Below, in pieces: positions 20,588 through 29,310 of a stretch of DNA of 34,047 nt. Position numbers and translations under genes: made by a program. The first letter of the stretch is position 1. Each line of letters begins with the position of its first letter. The notes under the pieces were generated by a model that searched no databases, was not told the DNA's origin, and saw only the letters and a list, made by a program, of their open reading frames with translations. This stretch comes from Nitrosopumilus sp. b3 (GTDB taxonomy: Archaea; Thermoproteota; Nitrososphaeria; Nitrososphaerales; Nitrosopumilaceae). The stretch is taken from positions 1-34,047 of the forward strand of contig NZ_MU078699.1 in NCBI RefSeq assembly GCF_014078525.1, written 5' to 3'.

Positions 20588-20660
20588 TTGGGAATGAGGA
20601 AATAACAGCCGCTCCAGTCTGAGTTAAAACAATGAAGAGGCCGCGACGAACCGACCCCAT
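20588..20660 (+). ncRNA. C/D-box-like small RNA candidate
   Basis: A run of motifs in the right order: C-like ATGAGGA (20594-20600), D' CTGA (20619-20622), C'-like ATGAAGA (20632-20638), D-like CCGA (20651-20654). Ends TGGG and CCCA can pair as the terminal stem. TATA-like ATTAAATA (20559-20566) is 22-29 bases before the 5' end, and a T-tract (20660-20663) follows. Each of C, C' and D departs by one base from consensus. Such RNAs guide 2'-O-methylation of rRNA or tRNA through the 10-12 bases before D and D'. I could not match a target by eye. Confidence 0.42.
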
Positions 20661-20746
20661 TTTAATCGTATAATGAACTAAGTATAGGAGATCGACATAG
20701 ATCATCATGGTATTATTTTAAATACGGATAGACGGCCCGAATTATC

Positions 20747-22204
20747 GTGGTAGATTACGATGTTATAGTTGCAGGAGGAGGTCTTGCAGGTACAATTACA
20801 GCACAGGCGATTTCTCACTATTCAAATCAAAACGCAAAAATTTTGGTTGTTGATAGAAACACAGAATTTTTGCCAGGTAGAAAATCATTAGCTGGATGGG
20901 TTTGTGGAGACGCATGTTCAAAAGAAGCAGTTGATTTTATGTCCGAAAGAATCAAAGTTGAATGGACCAGACCTGAAATCGAACATAACGTAAAAGGAGT
21001 TATGGCATTATCACCAGACAGAGAAACTGCAATTCCTTTCGATGGTGATGGATTTATGTTGAATCGTCAAAAATTACCAGAAATACAAAATGAAAGATGT
21101 AAAAAAATGGGTATTGAGTTTGAATATGAAATTAATCTAACTGGTCTAGTTTATGATGGGCAACAAGCAGTAGGAATTCAAGGCATAGATAACAAAACAA
21201 AACAACCATTCAAGAAAACATCAAAAATTGTAATTGATGCAACAGGGGTCACATCCATGCTTAGAAATGGACTTCAAAACTCTACGAAGGTAGAAAAGAG
21301 AATAGATAGACGAGATTTAGAATCAACTGGAAGATACATCATGCATTTTGAACCGGGAAAAAAGGATCTAACTGAATTTGATCCGGATTATTGTATAATT
21401 CATTTAGATCAAGATATTGCACCTGGAGGATATGGATGGGTATTTCCAAAAGGAGAGACTAAAGTTAACATTGGTTTAGGTGTAGAAAAATCTCTGTTAG
21501 ATAAACGAAATAAAAGACTGGGTAAGAAAGACAATGTTGAATCACTAATGAAAGAATATCTTGCAAGAAATGTAGCTATCAAAAATGCAAAGTTATCAGA
21601 AGACCCACAAGACATCAACAATAATTCAGGAGTTTTCCAAGTTTCAGTCAGAAGACAAAACGATTGTATGGTATCTGGGGGTTACATGATGGTGGGAGAT
21701 TCTGCATGGATGCCAAAACCTATTGATGCAGGAGGTATAGGACCAGCATTAATTGCAGGAACTATTTTAGGAAATAATGTAGCTCAAGCTTTAGAAGCAA
21801 ATGATGTTTCTGAAGCTGGTTTATGGCAATACAATTTAGATTACATCAAAGAATACGGATACAAGACTGCAGGTCTTGAACTCTTTAGACGATTAATTCA
21901 ACAAATGTCTAATGAGCAAATCAGTTATGGAATGAAACACTTTTTGGGCAAACTTGATGCTGAGTCAATTAGTAAAGGTGAGCATCCAGACTTTTCAGGA
22001 TTAGGAAAAATTGGAATGATAATTAGAGGTGCAATGAACAAAACAGTTGCAGACGGACTAAGATATACTTCCAAAGAAAATCAATGGTTAGTCGAACATT
22101 ACAATAATTATCCAAAAGATCCATCAGGATTTGATGAATGGAATAAAACATTGCATCAAAGACTAGATCAAGCTTTTGTTAAAGTAGAAGCATTTGGAAA
22201 ATAG
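20747..22204 (+). CDS. Geranylgeranyl reductase family flavoenzyme (archaeal lipid saturation)
   Basis: A 485-residue FAD-dependent reductase. The dinucleotide fold starts VIVAGGGLAGT at residues 6-16, the second FAD motif is MVGDSAWMPKPIDAGGIGPA, and YGWVFPKG is a family signature. Members saturate the isoprenoid chains of archaeal membrane lipids (digeranylgeranylglycerophospholipid reductase) or geranylgeranyl groups. The GTG start at 20747 is 24-31 bases after TATA-like TTTTAAAT (20715-20723), so it is leaderless. Its last bases overlap the start of the MoxR-like gene in another frame, suggesting joint translation of functionally different genes. Confidence 0.9.
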   Translation: MVDYDVIVAGGGLAGTITAQAISHYSNQNAKILVVDRNTEFLPGRKSLAGWVCGDACSKEAVDFMSERIKVEWTRPEIEHNVKGVMALSPDRETAIPFDGDGFMLNRQKLPEIQNERCKKMGIEFEYEINLTGLVYDGQQAVGIQGIDNKTKQPFKKTSKIVIDATGVTSMLRNGLQNSTKVEKRIDRRDLESTGRYIMHFEPGKKDLTEFDPDYCIIHLDQDIAPGGYGWVFPKGETKVNIGLGVEKSLLDKRNKRLGKKDNVESLMKEYLARNVAIKNAKLSEDPQDINNNSGVFQVSVRRQNDCMVSGGYMMVGDSAWMPKPIDAGGIGPALIAGTILGNNVAQALEANDVSEAGLWQYNLDYIKEYGYKTAGLELFRRLIQQMSNEQISYGMKHFLGKLDAESISKGEHPDFSGLGKIGMIIRGAMNKTVADGLRYTSKENQWLVEHYNNYPKDPSGFDEWNKTLHQRLDQAFVKVEAFGK

Positions 22205-23039
22205 ATCTAATATTAAATATTGTTTAAATCAATCAAAACATACTTTGGAAGAAGTTCAATATCTTGATTGGAATAATTCCTCAGATATACTAAACAAAGC
22301 TTTTGAAGCAGGTCTTTTTGTTCTAATTATTGGACCAAAGGGCACTGGTAAAACATCCCTAGTCAGAGATTTTGCAAAGAGTAAAAATGTAAATTTACAA
22401 TCAACCAATTTCAGTCTAAGAACAAGAGAGAGTCACCTAGTAGGATCAAAAACCCTTACTGATGGAACTGTTACCTTTGACGAAGGAGTTTTGATAAAAT
22501 CAATGAGAGAGGGAAACATACTATATTTGGATGAGGTAAATGCAGCAGAAGCCGATGTTTTACTTAGACTCGATGAAGCATTAGATGACAGACGTCAAAT
22601 TGTATTAAAAGAATCTACGGGTGAATTAATTAAAGCAAAAGAAAATTGGTTTGTAGTTGCAACAATTAATCCATTAACTCATAGTGGAACAAAGGAATTA
22701 CCACCTCAAATTCTAAGTAGATTCCCAGTACGAATTAGATTAGAATACCCTCCTGAAGATATTGAATTAGAAATTGTAAAAAAACATATTTCTGGAGAAC
22801 ATGAATCAGAGATTATTCAAGCAATAAAATTAGCAAATACATTAAGACAGGCAGCTGCTGTTGAAGAATTATTTTACTCACCTAGCTTACGAGAAACTAT
22901 TGCATTTGCAAAATTGTTGGATAAAGGAATGACTGCAAAAGATGCAGCAAAATTTGTTTTTGGGAATGTTTACACACAATGGGGAAGTATAGAATACCAA
23001 AAGGTGAGTGACATCATTACGTCGATGTTTGGAAATTAA
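22194..23039 (+). CDS. MoxR-type AAA+ ATPase
   Basis: A 281-residue AAA+ protein: Walker A GPKGTGKT (47-54), Walker B ILYLDEVN (D113, E114), sensor ATINP (156-160) and a later Ser-Arg-Phe (LSRFPVR) arginine region. It belongs to the MoxR/AAA_5 branch, chaperones that load or insert cofactors together with a VWA partner. The partner is the next gene, which starts immediately after this stop. CobS of aerobic cobalt chelatase is a related pattern and thaumarchaea make cobalamin, so a chelatase role is possible. The start is a TTG overlapping the reductase stop; no ATG is nearby. Confidence 0.88.
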   Translation: MENRSNIKYCLNQSKHTLEEVQYLDWNNSSDILNKAFEAGLFVLIIGPKGTGKTSLVRDFAKSKNVNLQSTNFSLRTRESHLVGSKTLTDGTVTFDEGVLIKSMREGNILYLDEVNAAEADVLLRLDEALDDRRQIVLKESTGELIKAKENWFVVATINPLTHSGTKELPPQILSRFPVRIRLEYPPEDIELEIVKKHISGEHESEIIQAIKLANTLRQAAAVEELFYSPSLRETIAFAKLLDKGMTAKDAAKFVFGNVYTQWGSIEYQKVSDIITSMFGN

Positions 23040-24602
23040 ATGCAAGCAATTCAATTACAAACAGAATCAATTGTAGAGATTGCCACATTTCTTGTAAGAA
23101 GATGGGCTGAAAAAGAAAAAATGATTGTAGAAATTTCAGACAAAGTTGAAACGAGAACAAGATTAAATGAAAATAAAATAATCATAACGCCCTTAGAAAA
23201 AAGAATTGGAAATGATTTTCAAAAATATCGTCAATTTAGAACTTCATTATGGTACGAAGCAATGAGGGTAAAATTCTGCAAAAAAATTCTTAGCAATGAT
23301 CATGCATTTGGATTTATTCTCAATACATTAGAAACACAAAGAGTTGAAAGACTAGGTAGAGAAATTTGGAAAGGCATGGATTACGAGATTATCTTTAATT
23401 ATACTTACATGCTTGTTGCTAGACCACAACTACATTCAGTTTATGGAAAAGCAAGGATAGTTGAAGCATTCTATCAATACTTTATGTTTGGAGCAATTAA
23501 AGGAGAAATTCAATCTAGCCAATTTGAGCAAATAAAAAAAGCAACAGCATTCGCAAATAAAATAGTCAATAAAGCAATTGATGAAAATCATGACACTGAA
23601 TGGCTTGAAGGAAATGTTAGTGAGATAATTAAGATTCTAGATATCGATTCACTTCTAACGATTCCAGTATCCTTGCCTTTTATGAAAGCAGGAATGGCAT
23701 TATCTGAAGAAGAATTACTTAAAGTTCTAAAAATAGTTTCAAAGAACAAAGAAGGCGATTTTGGCTCAATAGATCCTGCATCTATTATGAAAGGGGAGAA
23801 CGTATTAGATGAATACAAAGTACTACTAGATGAAAATAAAAAAACAGAAAATAAAGGACTGAACCCAGAAGCAATTGGAGTTCAAACTCCTTCTACAAAA
23901 AATGTTGATGAAACAGTAATTTATGATATGAGTTTGATTAACGGATTAAAAATGAAATTTAAAGAATGGAAAACAGGTTGGAAAGAACAACATCTGAGAG
24001 CTGGAGATGAGTTTGATGAGGAAAATTACATTGAGGGGAATGAACCATTCTTTACAGATGTAAAAAAATCTATTAAAACTAAAATTGTAATATTGTTAGA
24101 TCATTCTTCAAGTATTGCTTCAGATGCAATAGAGTACAAAAAAGCAACATTAGCTTTATGTGAAGTTTTGTCTTATCTTAATGTAAAGTTTGCAGTATAC
24201 GCATTTAGTACAGAAAACAGAGCAGTTGTATGTTGGTCAGTTAAACCAGATAATGTAAAGTGGAATAGTATTACTGCAAAAAGATTGGCTCAAATTGTAG
24301 CCAATGGATCTACGCCATTAGCAGAGGTGTATGATAAAATGTTTCCAATTTTACAATCAAAAAGACCAGATATTTTTTTGACATTAACAGATGGAGAGCC
24401 TTCTGATCCTGATGCAGTAAGACTAATGACCAAATCATTCAAAGGATTAGGCATCAATATGGTATCTTTAGGCCTTGGTCCCAATACCGTAAGGGCAACC
24501 ACAATTGCAAATAATCTAAAACATTTAGGTTATGAAAAAACTATGGCCGTAAGTAGATTAAAAGATATTCCTAGTAAGGTTATTAGTATTTTAGATGTGT
24601 AA
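23040..24602 (+). CDS. VWA-domain protein, partner of the MoxR ATPase
   Basis: A 520-residue soluble protein. The first 300 residues are helical and charged, containing ETQRVERLGREIWKGM, which resembles a piece of the CobT helical region. Residues of about 348-515 are a von Willebrand A domain with an intact MIDAS: D354-x-S356-x-S358 (LLDHSSS), the Thr in GSTPLAE and the Asp of LTDGEPSD. The VWA thus should bind Mg. With the ATPase upstream it forms a MoxR-VWA pair, candidates being metal insertion (CobS/CobT-like) or assembly of a membrane complex. It starts one base after the previous stop. Confidence 0.87.
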   Translation: MQAIQLQTESIVEIATFLVRRWAEKEKMIVEISDKVETRTRLNENKIIITPLEKRIGNDFQKYRQFRTSLWYEAMRVKFCKKILSNDHAFGFILNTLETQRVERLGREIWKGMDYEIIFNYTYMLVARPQLHSVYGKARIVEAFYQYFMFGAIKGEIQSSQFEQIKKATAFANKIVNKAIDENHDTEWLEGNVSEIIKILDIDSLLTIPVSLPFMKAGMALSEEELLKVLKIVSKNKEGDFGSIDPASIMKGENVLDEYKVLLDENKKTENKGLNPEAIGVQTPSTKNVDETVIYDMSLINGLKMKFKEWKTGWKEQHLRAGDEFDEENYIEGNEPFFTDVKKSIKTKIVILLDHSSSIASDAIEYKKATLALCEVLSYLNVKFAVYAFSTENRAVVCWSVKPDNVKWNSITAKRLAQIVANGSTPLAEVYDKMFPILQSKRPDIFLTLTDGEPSDPDAVRLMTKSFKGLGINMVSLGLGPNTVRATTIANNLKHLGYEKTMAVSRLKDIPSKVISILDV

Positions 24603-24688
24603 ATAAAATCAAAAAATCATTTCATACTATTTTTCTTATGAGATATTTTATATGAGATTAGAAATGATGCAAATTTGAAGAGATAAAA

Positions 24689-26233
24689 ATGGACACAAAT
24701 CAGGATATTGATAATAATCTATTACAAAAATTTGAAGAGCAAATTTGGAATAAAATACCTCATCTAGAAGATAATAAAGTGGTAAACCCAACACCATTAA
24801 TTGATTTAACAGCAGATCTGAAGGAATGCGCTAAAAGTGTTTACAAATTAGATCTTGATGAAAAAGATTTGAAAGTTTATGGAAAGTTTGATTCTACATT
24901 ACTTAGCGGTTCAATTAAAGTAAGAGCTGCTGCTCATATTATTCATAATGCAATTGTTTCAGGAAAATTAAAAGGGAATCAAACAGTAATTGAAGCTACT
25001 TCAGGAAACTTTGGAATTGCACTTGGTCAATTATCTAAAATTGGAGTAAATGTTGTTGCTCTAGTATCTAGAAAATTACAAGAAGGTGTGTTTAAAGAAT
25101 TAAGAGATGGAAACATCCGAATAATGGATTTGGATATGGATATTTGTCCAGCACCAGGAATGGAAAATAAAGCTGATGAATTAGCTGCAAAAGCTACTGC
25201 AGGGAATATTCGTTCACAGTTATCAGAGCTTGGATTTAATCCTGAAATTTTTGACATTAATATTCAAGAGATTGAAAAATTATTGTCTAAACAAGACATC
25301 ATAAATTTAGCAAGACTATTAGCAAAAATTTATGGTTTATTCTGTCCAAAACAATATGATAATGAATTGAATACAGAAATTCATAGAATTGTGACAGGTA
25401 TAGAGATTGATCAACAATTACAAGAAAATGGAGATTCCTTAGAAGATTATCAAATTGTTTGTTCATTTGGTACTGGAGGAACTTCTGGAGGTTTGAGTCA
25501 ATATATTGCTGAAAAATATGATAAAAAATCAATACATGTTGTGTTTCCTAGTCCAGGTCAAGATGTGGCAGGAATTAGAACTAAAGCCAAGGCTTCAGGA
25601 TTAACACTTTACAAACCTGAAACATTTGCTGCAGAACATGAAATAGATTATGAAAAGGCAAAATATCTTTTGAAGTTCTTTGTTGACAAAGGTCACAATA
25701 TTGGAGAAAGTACAGCACTTGCATTGTTTTCTGTTATAGAGATGGCAGGTTCAGGAAATCACAGTAAATTTGTAGTGATAGTAGCTGATGGTATTGAAAA
25801 ATATAAAAAGAATTTTGAACAAATATCAAAAAATCAAATTCCAATTACAATTTCCTTACAAGATGCAGCATCAATTGCAGATGATTATGATAGAATTATT
25901 TGGGTTCATACTCAGTATACTCCAAAAGAAGAAGGTATTGAAATGATTGCAAGATCATTAGGAGTTGATAAAACAAAAATCTCCATACCAAAAGCAAGAA
26001 CTATCAATGATTTATTATCAACACAACAAATTCCAGAAGAGCTTAATAACGAACTAAATGGGACAAAGGGGAAATCCTTGTTAGTTTGTATGGCTGGAAA
26101 TACCTCACTTATGACTGCACAAGTTTTGGCTAGTAAAGGAATTATCACTCAAAGTCTAACTGGCGGAATTACAAATTTGCCTGAAGGGAGAGGTAAAAAT
26201 CCGGGGCAATTCATCAAAGCAGCTACTGAATAA
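24689..26233 (+). CDS. PLP-dependent cysteine/threonine-synthase-like enzyme fused to a rhodanese domain
   Basis: A 514-residue fusion. Residues 30-375 are a fold-type II PLP enzyme: Lys77 in SGSIKVRAA holds PLP, EATSGNFGIALG (102-113) binds the substrate carboxylate and GTGGTSGG (261-268) the phosphate of PLP. Residues of about 390-510 form a rhodanese-like domain with active-site Cys467 in LVCMAGNTSL. Beta-replacement enzymes of this class make cysteine or related amino acids, and rhodanese domains carry persulfide sulfur, so the fusion could deliver sulfur to, or take it from, the active site. The exact substrate is unknown. It is followed after 3 bases by the ASCH gene. Confidence 0.88.
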   Translation: MDTNQDIDNNLLQKFEEQIWNKIPHLEDNKVVNPTPLIDLTADLKECAKSVYKLDLDEKDLKVYGKFDSTLLSGSIKVRAAAHIIHNAIVSGKLKGNQTVIEATSGNFGIALGQLSKIGVNVVALVSRKLQEGVFKELRDGNIRIMDLDMDICPAPGMENKADELAAKATAGNIRSQLSELGFNPEIFDINIQEIEKLLSKQDIINLARLLAKIYGLFCPKQYDNELNTEIHRIVTGIEIDQQLQENGDSLEDYQIVCSFGTGGTSGGLSQYIAEKYDKKSIHVVFPSPGQDVAGIRTKAKASGLTLYKPETFAAEHEIDYEKAKYLLKFFVDKGHNIGESTALALFSVIEMAGSGNHSKFVVIVADGIEKYKKNFEQISKNQIPITISLQDAASIADDYDRIIWVHTQYTPKEEGIEMIARSLGVDKTKISIPKARTINDLLSTQQIPEELNNELNGTKGKSLLVCMAGNTSLMTAQVLASKGIITQSLTGGITNLPEGRGKNPGQFIKAATE

Positions 26234-26236
26234 AAT

Positions 26237-26692
26237 TTGAAATGTCTTTCAGTTTCACAACCATTTGCTAATTTAATAATTTCAGGAAAAAAAACTATAG
26301 AATTACGAAAATGGAACACTAATTTTCGCGGGGATTTTTTTATTCATGCACCAATTAAAATCAGGACGGAGGATTGCAAGAGATTAAAAATGAATATGAA
26401 ATTTGTTACTGGAGCAATTATTGGAAAAGCTGAGATTTATGATGTTAAAAAATATAGTTCAATAAAAGAAGTAAAAATGGATCAAAAATTTCATTTAGCG
26501 TCAAAAAATTTTCATGATAGAGTTTTTGGATTTAAATTAAAAAATGCAAAAGAATTGAGAGTTCCAATTCCATGGAAAGGTCAACTAGGATTTTTTGATG
26601 TTAATTTACCAAAAACAAAAATCAAAAATTCAGAAATTGTTTCAGATATAATTGATGAAGAATATCGCTATCAGTGGATAGGACACCATTAG
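26237..26692 (+). CDS. ASCH-domain protein
   Basis: A 151-residue ASCH/PUA-like domain: CLSVSQPFANLIISGKKTIE then LRKWNTNFRGDFFIHAP is the hallmark beta-barrel entry. ASCH proteins bind RNA or modified bases; the function here is not known. It starts with TTG at 26237, three bases after the PLP enzyme stop, so it is in the same operon. The basic tail with EEYRYQWIGHH is unusual but not assigned. Confidence 0.85.
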   Translation: MKCLSVSQPFANLIISGKKTIELRKWNTNFRGDFFIHAPIKIRTEDCKRLKMNMKFVTGAIIGKAEIYDVKKYSSIKEVKMDQKFHLASKNFHDRVFGFKLKNAKELRVPIPWKGQLGFFDVNLPKTKIKNSEIVSDIIDEEYRYQWIGHH

Positions 26693-26723
26693 GACTCGTA
26701 AAGATCCTAAAAAATATGACTAG

Positions 26724-26733
26724 TATATATAAA
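26724..26733 (+). promoter_or_regulatory. Strong TATA box of the TATA-binding protein gene
   Basis: TATATATAAA, 24-33 bases before the ATG at 26757. It is one of the best TATA matches in the window and belongs to the gene encoding the protein that binds it. Confidence 0.75.
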
Positions 26734-26756
26734 GGCGCTATTTAAAGTCCCTCGTT

Positions 26757-27320
26757 ATGCCTCAAACAAAGCCAATTGTTAGTGTTGAAAACGTTGTTGC
26801 TTCAGCATCAGTAGACCAAAAAATTGATCTTAATGATATAACAGAAAAATTTCCAGATACAGAATACCATCCCGAACAATTTCCAGGATTGGTTTTTAGA
26901 TTAAAAAGTCCCAGAACTGCAACGTTAATTTTCAGAACAGGAAAGATGGTTTGTACTGGCGCGAAATCTGAAGAGATGGCAATTAAAGCTGTAAACACAG
27001 TTGTTCAGAAATTAAGGAAAGGGAAAATTAAAATTAAAAAAGATGCAGTGATCACTGTTCAAAATATTGTTGCCGCAATTAATCTTGGTGGAAAAATTCA
27101 TTTAGAAAAAGCTGCAAGAACTTTACCAAGAAGTATGTATGAACCAGAACAATTCCCCGGACTAATTCACAGAATGTTAGATCCAAAGACAGTGATTTTG
27201 TTATTTGCTTCTGGAAAATTAGTTTGTACTGGTGCCAAAAAAGAATCAGATGTATATCGCTCTGTTCATAATTTACACGCCTTATTAGAAGAAAAAAATC
27301 TAATGGTTTATGATCAATGA
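26757..27320 (+). CDS. tbp: TATA-box-binding protein
   Basis: A 187-residue archaeal TBP made of two similar halves (residues 6-95 and 96-187). Each has the VENVVASASVDQKID or VQNIVAAINLGGKIH start, the YHPEQFPGLVFRL or YEPEQFPGLIHRM block and the GKMVCTGAKSEE or GKLVCTGAKKES block. Phe residues that kink DNA are kept. It recognises the TATA box in transcription start with TFB and RNA polymerase. No acidic C-terminal tail. The strong TATA box before its own gene allows self-control. Thaumarchaea may have more than one TBP. Confidence 0.97.
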   Translation: MPQTKPIVSVENVVASASVDQKIDLNDITEKFPDTEYHPEQFPGLVFRLKSPRTATLIFRTGKMVCTGAKSEEMAIKAVNTVVQKLRKGKIKIKKDAVITVQNIVAAINLGGKIHLEKAARTLPRSMYEPEQFPGLIHRMLDPKTVILLFASGKLVCTGAKKESDVYRSVHNLHALLEEKNLMVYDQ

Positions 27321-27347
27321 TTTTTTCATATTTTAAAAAACAAAAAA

Positions 27348-27569
27348 TTGACAGATGATAAATTCAAAAATGAAAAAGTAAAGTTAACTCCTAAAACTGG
27401 GTTTAATTTAGTGGCAATTGATTATTTTGCAGATTCAGGTGAACAGTTGTATCTAGTTGAACATTTTGATATGTATCAAGATGCTCTAAATGCTAAAAAA
27501 GACAGAAAGAATCCAGAAGAATATTTTGTCTTGTACATGGGTACAGGAGGAGAATTTTTCTGCAGGTAA
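27348..27569 (+). CDS. Small conserved hypothetical protein (73 aa)
   Basis: A 73-residue soluble protein, TGFNLVAIDYFADSGEQLYL ..., with alternating charged and hydrophobic strands and a lone C-terminal Cys (EFFCR end). No domain recognised. It starts with TTG at 27348, 27 bases after tbp on the same strand. Confidence 0.7.
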   Translation: MTDDKFKNEKVKLTPKTGFNLVAIDYFADSGEQLYLVEHFDMYQDALNAKKDRKNPEEYFVLYMGTGGEFFCR

Positions 27570-27630
27570 ATCACAAACTGTACTAATTTTTACAAACTCT
27601 CTTATCATTTAGTTTAGAACTTTCAAATTT

Positions 27631-28218
27631 ATGGCCAATGAGACTAGTGATTTAATCGATACATTTTATGAAAAGGACAGTTCAATTAAATCTGAAAACA
27701 CTTCACAACGAATTATTCGTAAAAGTCCCAAGGCCAAATATCAGATTTTCGATGAGACAGAGTTTACACGTGGAAGAGAGGTTTTAGGAGATCTTATCGT
27801 TCATGGCATGATTGCATCAGGCGGAACAGACATTGACTGGCTAATTGAGCACAAAGGAGGTTTTGTAATCTTGGAATTCAAGGGATTTCATAATGATAAA
27901 ATCAACATTGCTAAAGGTCAAATGATAGCATACGAAAAATTGCATGAGAAATTAAATCAGTCTACAAAATGCTATCTGTATGTTGTAGGATGTGATAATA
28001 TTGATTTTTCAGATCCAGATTCAACAGTATGGATGTTTGAAATGAGTCAATGGAAATCAGGAGTAATTCCACAAAATACAACCGACATCTACAGTGAAGA
28101 ATTAAGCAAAAATAACAAATTCATTGTTTATCGGGAATATATGCATGAAGTAAGTGTAGAAAAACTAAGGGATTTAGTTGACTCTCATTGGAAGGAGTTT
28201 GAAAAGATTAGACTTTAA
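27631..28218 (+). CDS. Predicted PD-(D/E)XK nuclease-fold protein
   Basis: A 195-residue protein with the core of a PD-(D/E)XK nuclease: an Asp (D67 or D69 in SGGTDIDWLI), a loop, then the strand ending LEFKG (E82, K84), and a helix with Q97 (KGQMIAYEKL). This matches D-x(12-15)-ExK-x(12)-Q, as in the RecB-like and archaeal nuclease families. The rest is mixed, with a Trp-rich segment (DSTVWMFEMSQWKSG). It may act on DNA or RNA; no partner gene shows the substrate. It ends overlapping the tail of the convergent gene by 11 bases. Confidence 0.65.
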   Translation: MANETSDLIDTFYEKDSSIKSENTSQRIIRKSPKAKYQIFDETEFTRGREVLGDLIVHGMIASGGTDIDWLIEHKGGFVILEFKGFHNDKINIAKGQMIAYEKLHEKLNQSTKCYLYVVGCDNIDFSDPDSTVWMFEMSQWKSGVIPQNTTDIYSEELSKNNKFIVYREYMHEVSVEKLRDLVDSHWKEFEKIRL

Positions 28219-28906
28219 ATGAAAAAGTTATAGATTTTGTTTCTTTGCCATTGTCTACTTTGATTGTATAAGTGCCAGAGTTTTCCCACCCTTCACCACC
28301 AGCAATAGCTAACGTAGAGTATTTTCCGTTATTTTTTATAGACACTTGTTCTGCCCATACTAATTCATTCTTTGAATTTTCAATCGACAAGTTTACAGTT
28401 CCAGAAGTATTTGATGTTCCACTAATTGAAATTAAATCTTTTTTGTTATATGATGCTAAATCAGATTGAATGGATAATGTAACTGGTACAGAAGTTTTTG
28501 GGGTTTCAACTTTAGTTGGTACATCTAAAGTGCCAGTAAAACTTACTGCAACTGCAATGATTATTACCAAAGCAATACCAACCATTCCCATAATTACTTT
28601 GGAGTTTTTTGAATTTGAACGAGATGTTTTTGTTGGCGGTTGTTGAAATGTTTGCATTTTTTGAATAGAAGGAGTTTCAGGAAGTACAACATCAGGAATT
28701 GTTGATTTTTTTTCTATTGATGGGTTTTGAATTTTTTCAGGTCTTTTTCCCAGATGTTTTTGGGCAAGTTTTTCAACATAATTTCTTTCATAATTACTAA
28801 TTACTTCATTGTTTTCACACGCTCTACAAATTTGTTTTAGAATTCTATCATCCCCAAAATCTTTATCTAAAAGTGCCTTGACATCATCAAGCAAAGAATC
28901 ATTCAT
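28208..28906 (-). CDS. Membrane-anchored protein with extracellular Ig-like domain
   Basis: A 232-residue protein. Residues 1-60 are charged and helical (a small cytosolic domain with a CRAC pair, C28 and C31 region), followed by a disordered Pro/Ser/Thr/Lys linker. One membrane span sits around 107-124 (MGMVGIALVIIIAVAVSF), and then an Ig/MG2-like extracellular domain (SYNKKDLISISGTSNTSG ... TYTIKVDNGKETKSITF). The layout suggests a sensor or scaffold, with a cytosolic zone facing inside and a beta-sandwich outside. The family is not recognised. Convergent with the nuclease-fold gene. Confidence 0.78.
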   Translation of the reverse strand: MNDSLLDDVKALLDKDFGDDRILKQICRACENNEVISNYERNYVEKLAQKHLGKRPEKIQNPSIEKKSTIPDVVLPETPSIQKMQTFQQPPTKTSRSNSKNSKVIMGMVGIALVIIIAVAVSFTGTLDVPTKVETPKTSVPVTLSIQSDLASYNKKDLISISGTSNTSGTVNLSIENSKNELVWAEQVSIKNNGKYSTLAIAGGEGWENSGTYTIKVDNGKETKSITFSFKV

Positions 28907-29008
28907 GAATATTTCTCTCCTACTGATTATTTATGAATACCTTGTTTAAGATTTCGATCAAGTCCTTCTGAATATATAGAAATTTATAATTTCAATATTT
29001 TTTAGAAT

Positions 29009-29185
29009 TTATTGGGAATAGATTTTTTGGGCTTGAATAATTACTGTTCGTATGTAATCCTTGGCAGTAGAATCAGAAACACCCATCTGTTTTGCCCTAA
29101 GATAAAGATCATTTTCTCTAGGATTTGTCAAATAGTATTTTAAAAGATGATTTAGTCTATGGGATCTTCTTTCATCACTTTTCAT
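29009..29185 (-). CDS. 58-residue HTH-like small protein
   Basis: A short frame, MKSDERRSHRLNHLLKYYLT, then NPRENDLYLRAKQMGVSDST and AKDYIRTVIIQAQKIYSQ, with TAA stop. The order LYLRAKQMGVSDSTAKDYIR is a classic helix-turn-helix (small helix, Gly turn, recognition helix with Ser-Thr-Ala-Lys). It may be a small transcription factor or a DNA-associated protein. The ATG at 29185 is about 120 bases from glnK on the other strand, so it could regulate that gene; this is inference. Confidence 0.68.
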   Translation of the reverse strand: MKSDERRSHRLNHLLKYYLTNPRENDLYLRAKQMGVSDSTAKDYIRTVIIQAQKIYSQ

Positions 29186-29310
29186 AATCTTACTTTTTTC
29201 TAATACTAAAAAGCTCAGTGCATAATGAAATAACCAATTACCTCAATGTATCATAAAATAGGAATAAAAACATATGATCGTTTTTAAACAATACTAAAAA
29301 ACAAATGAAA

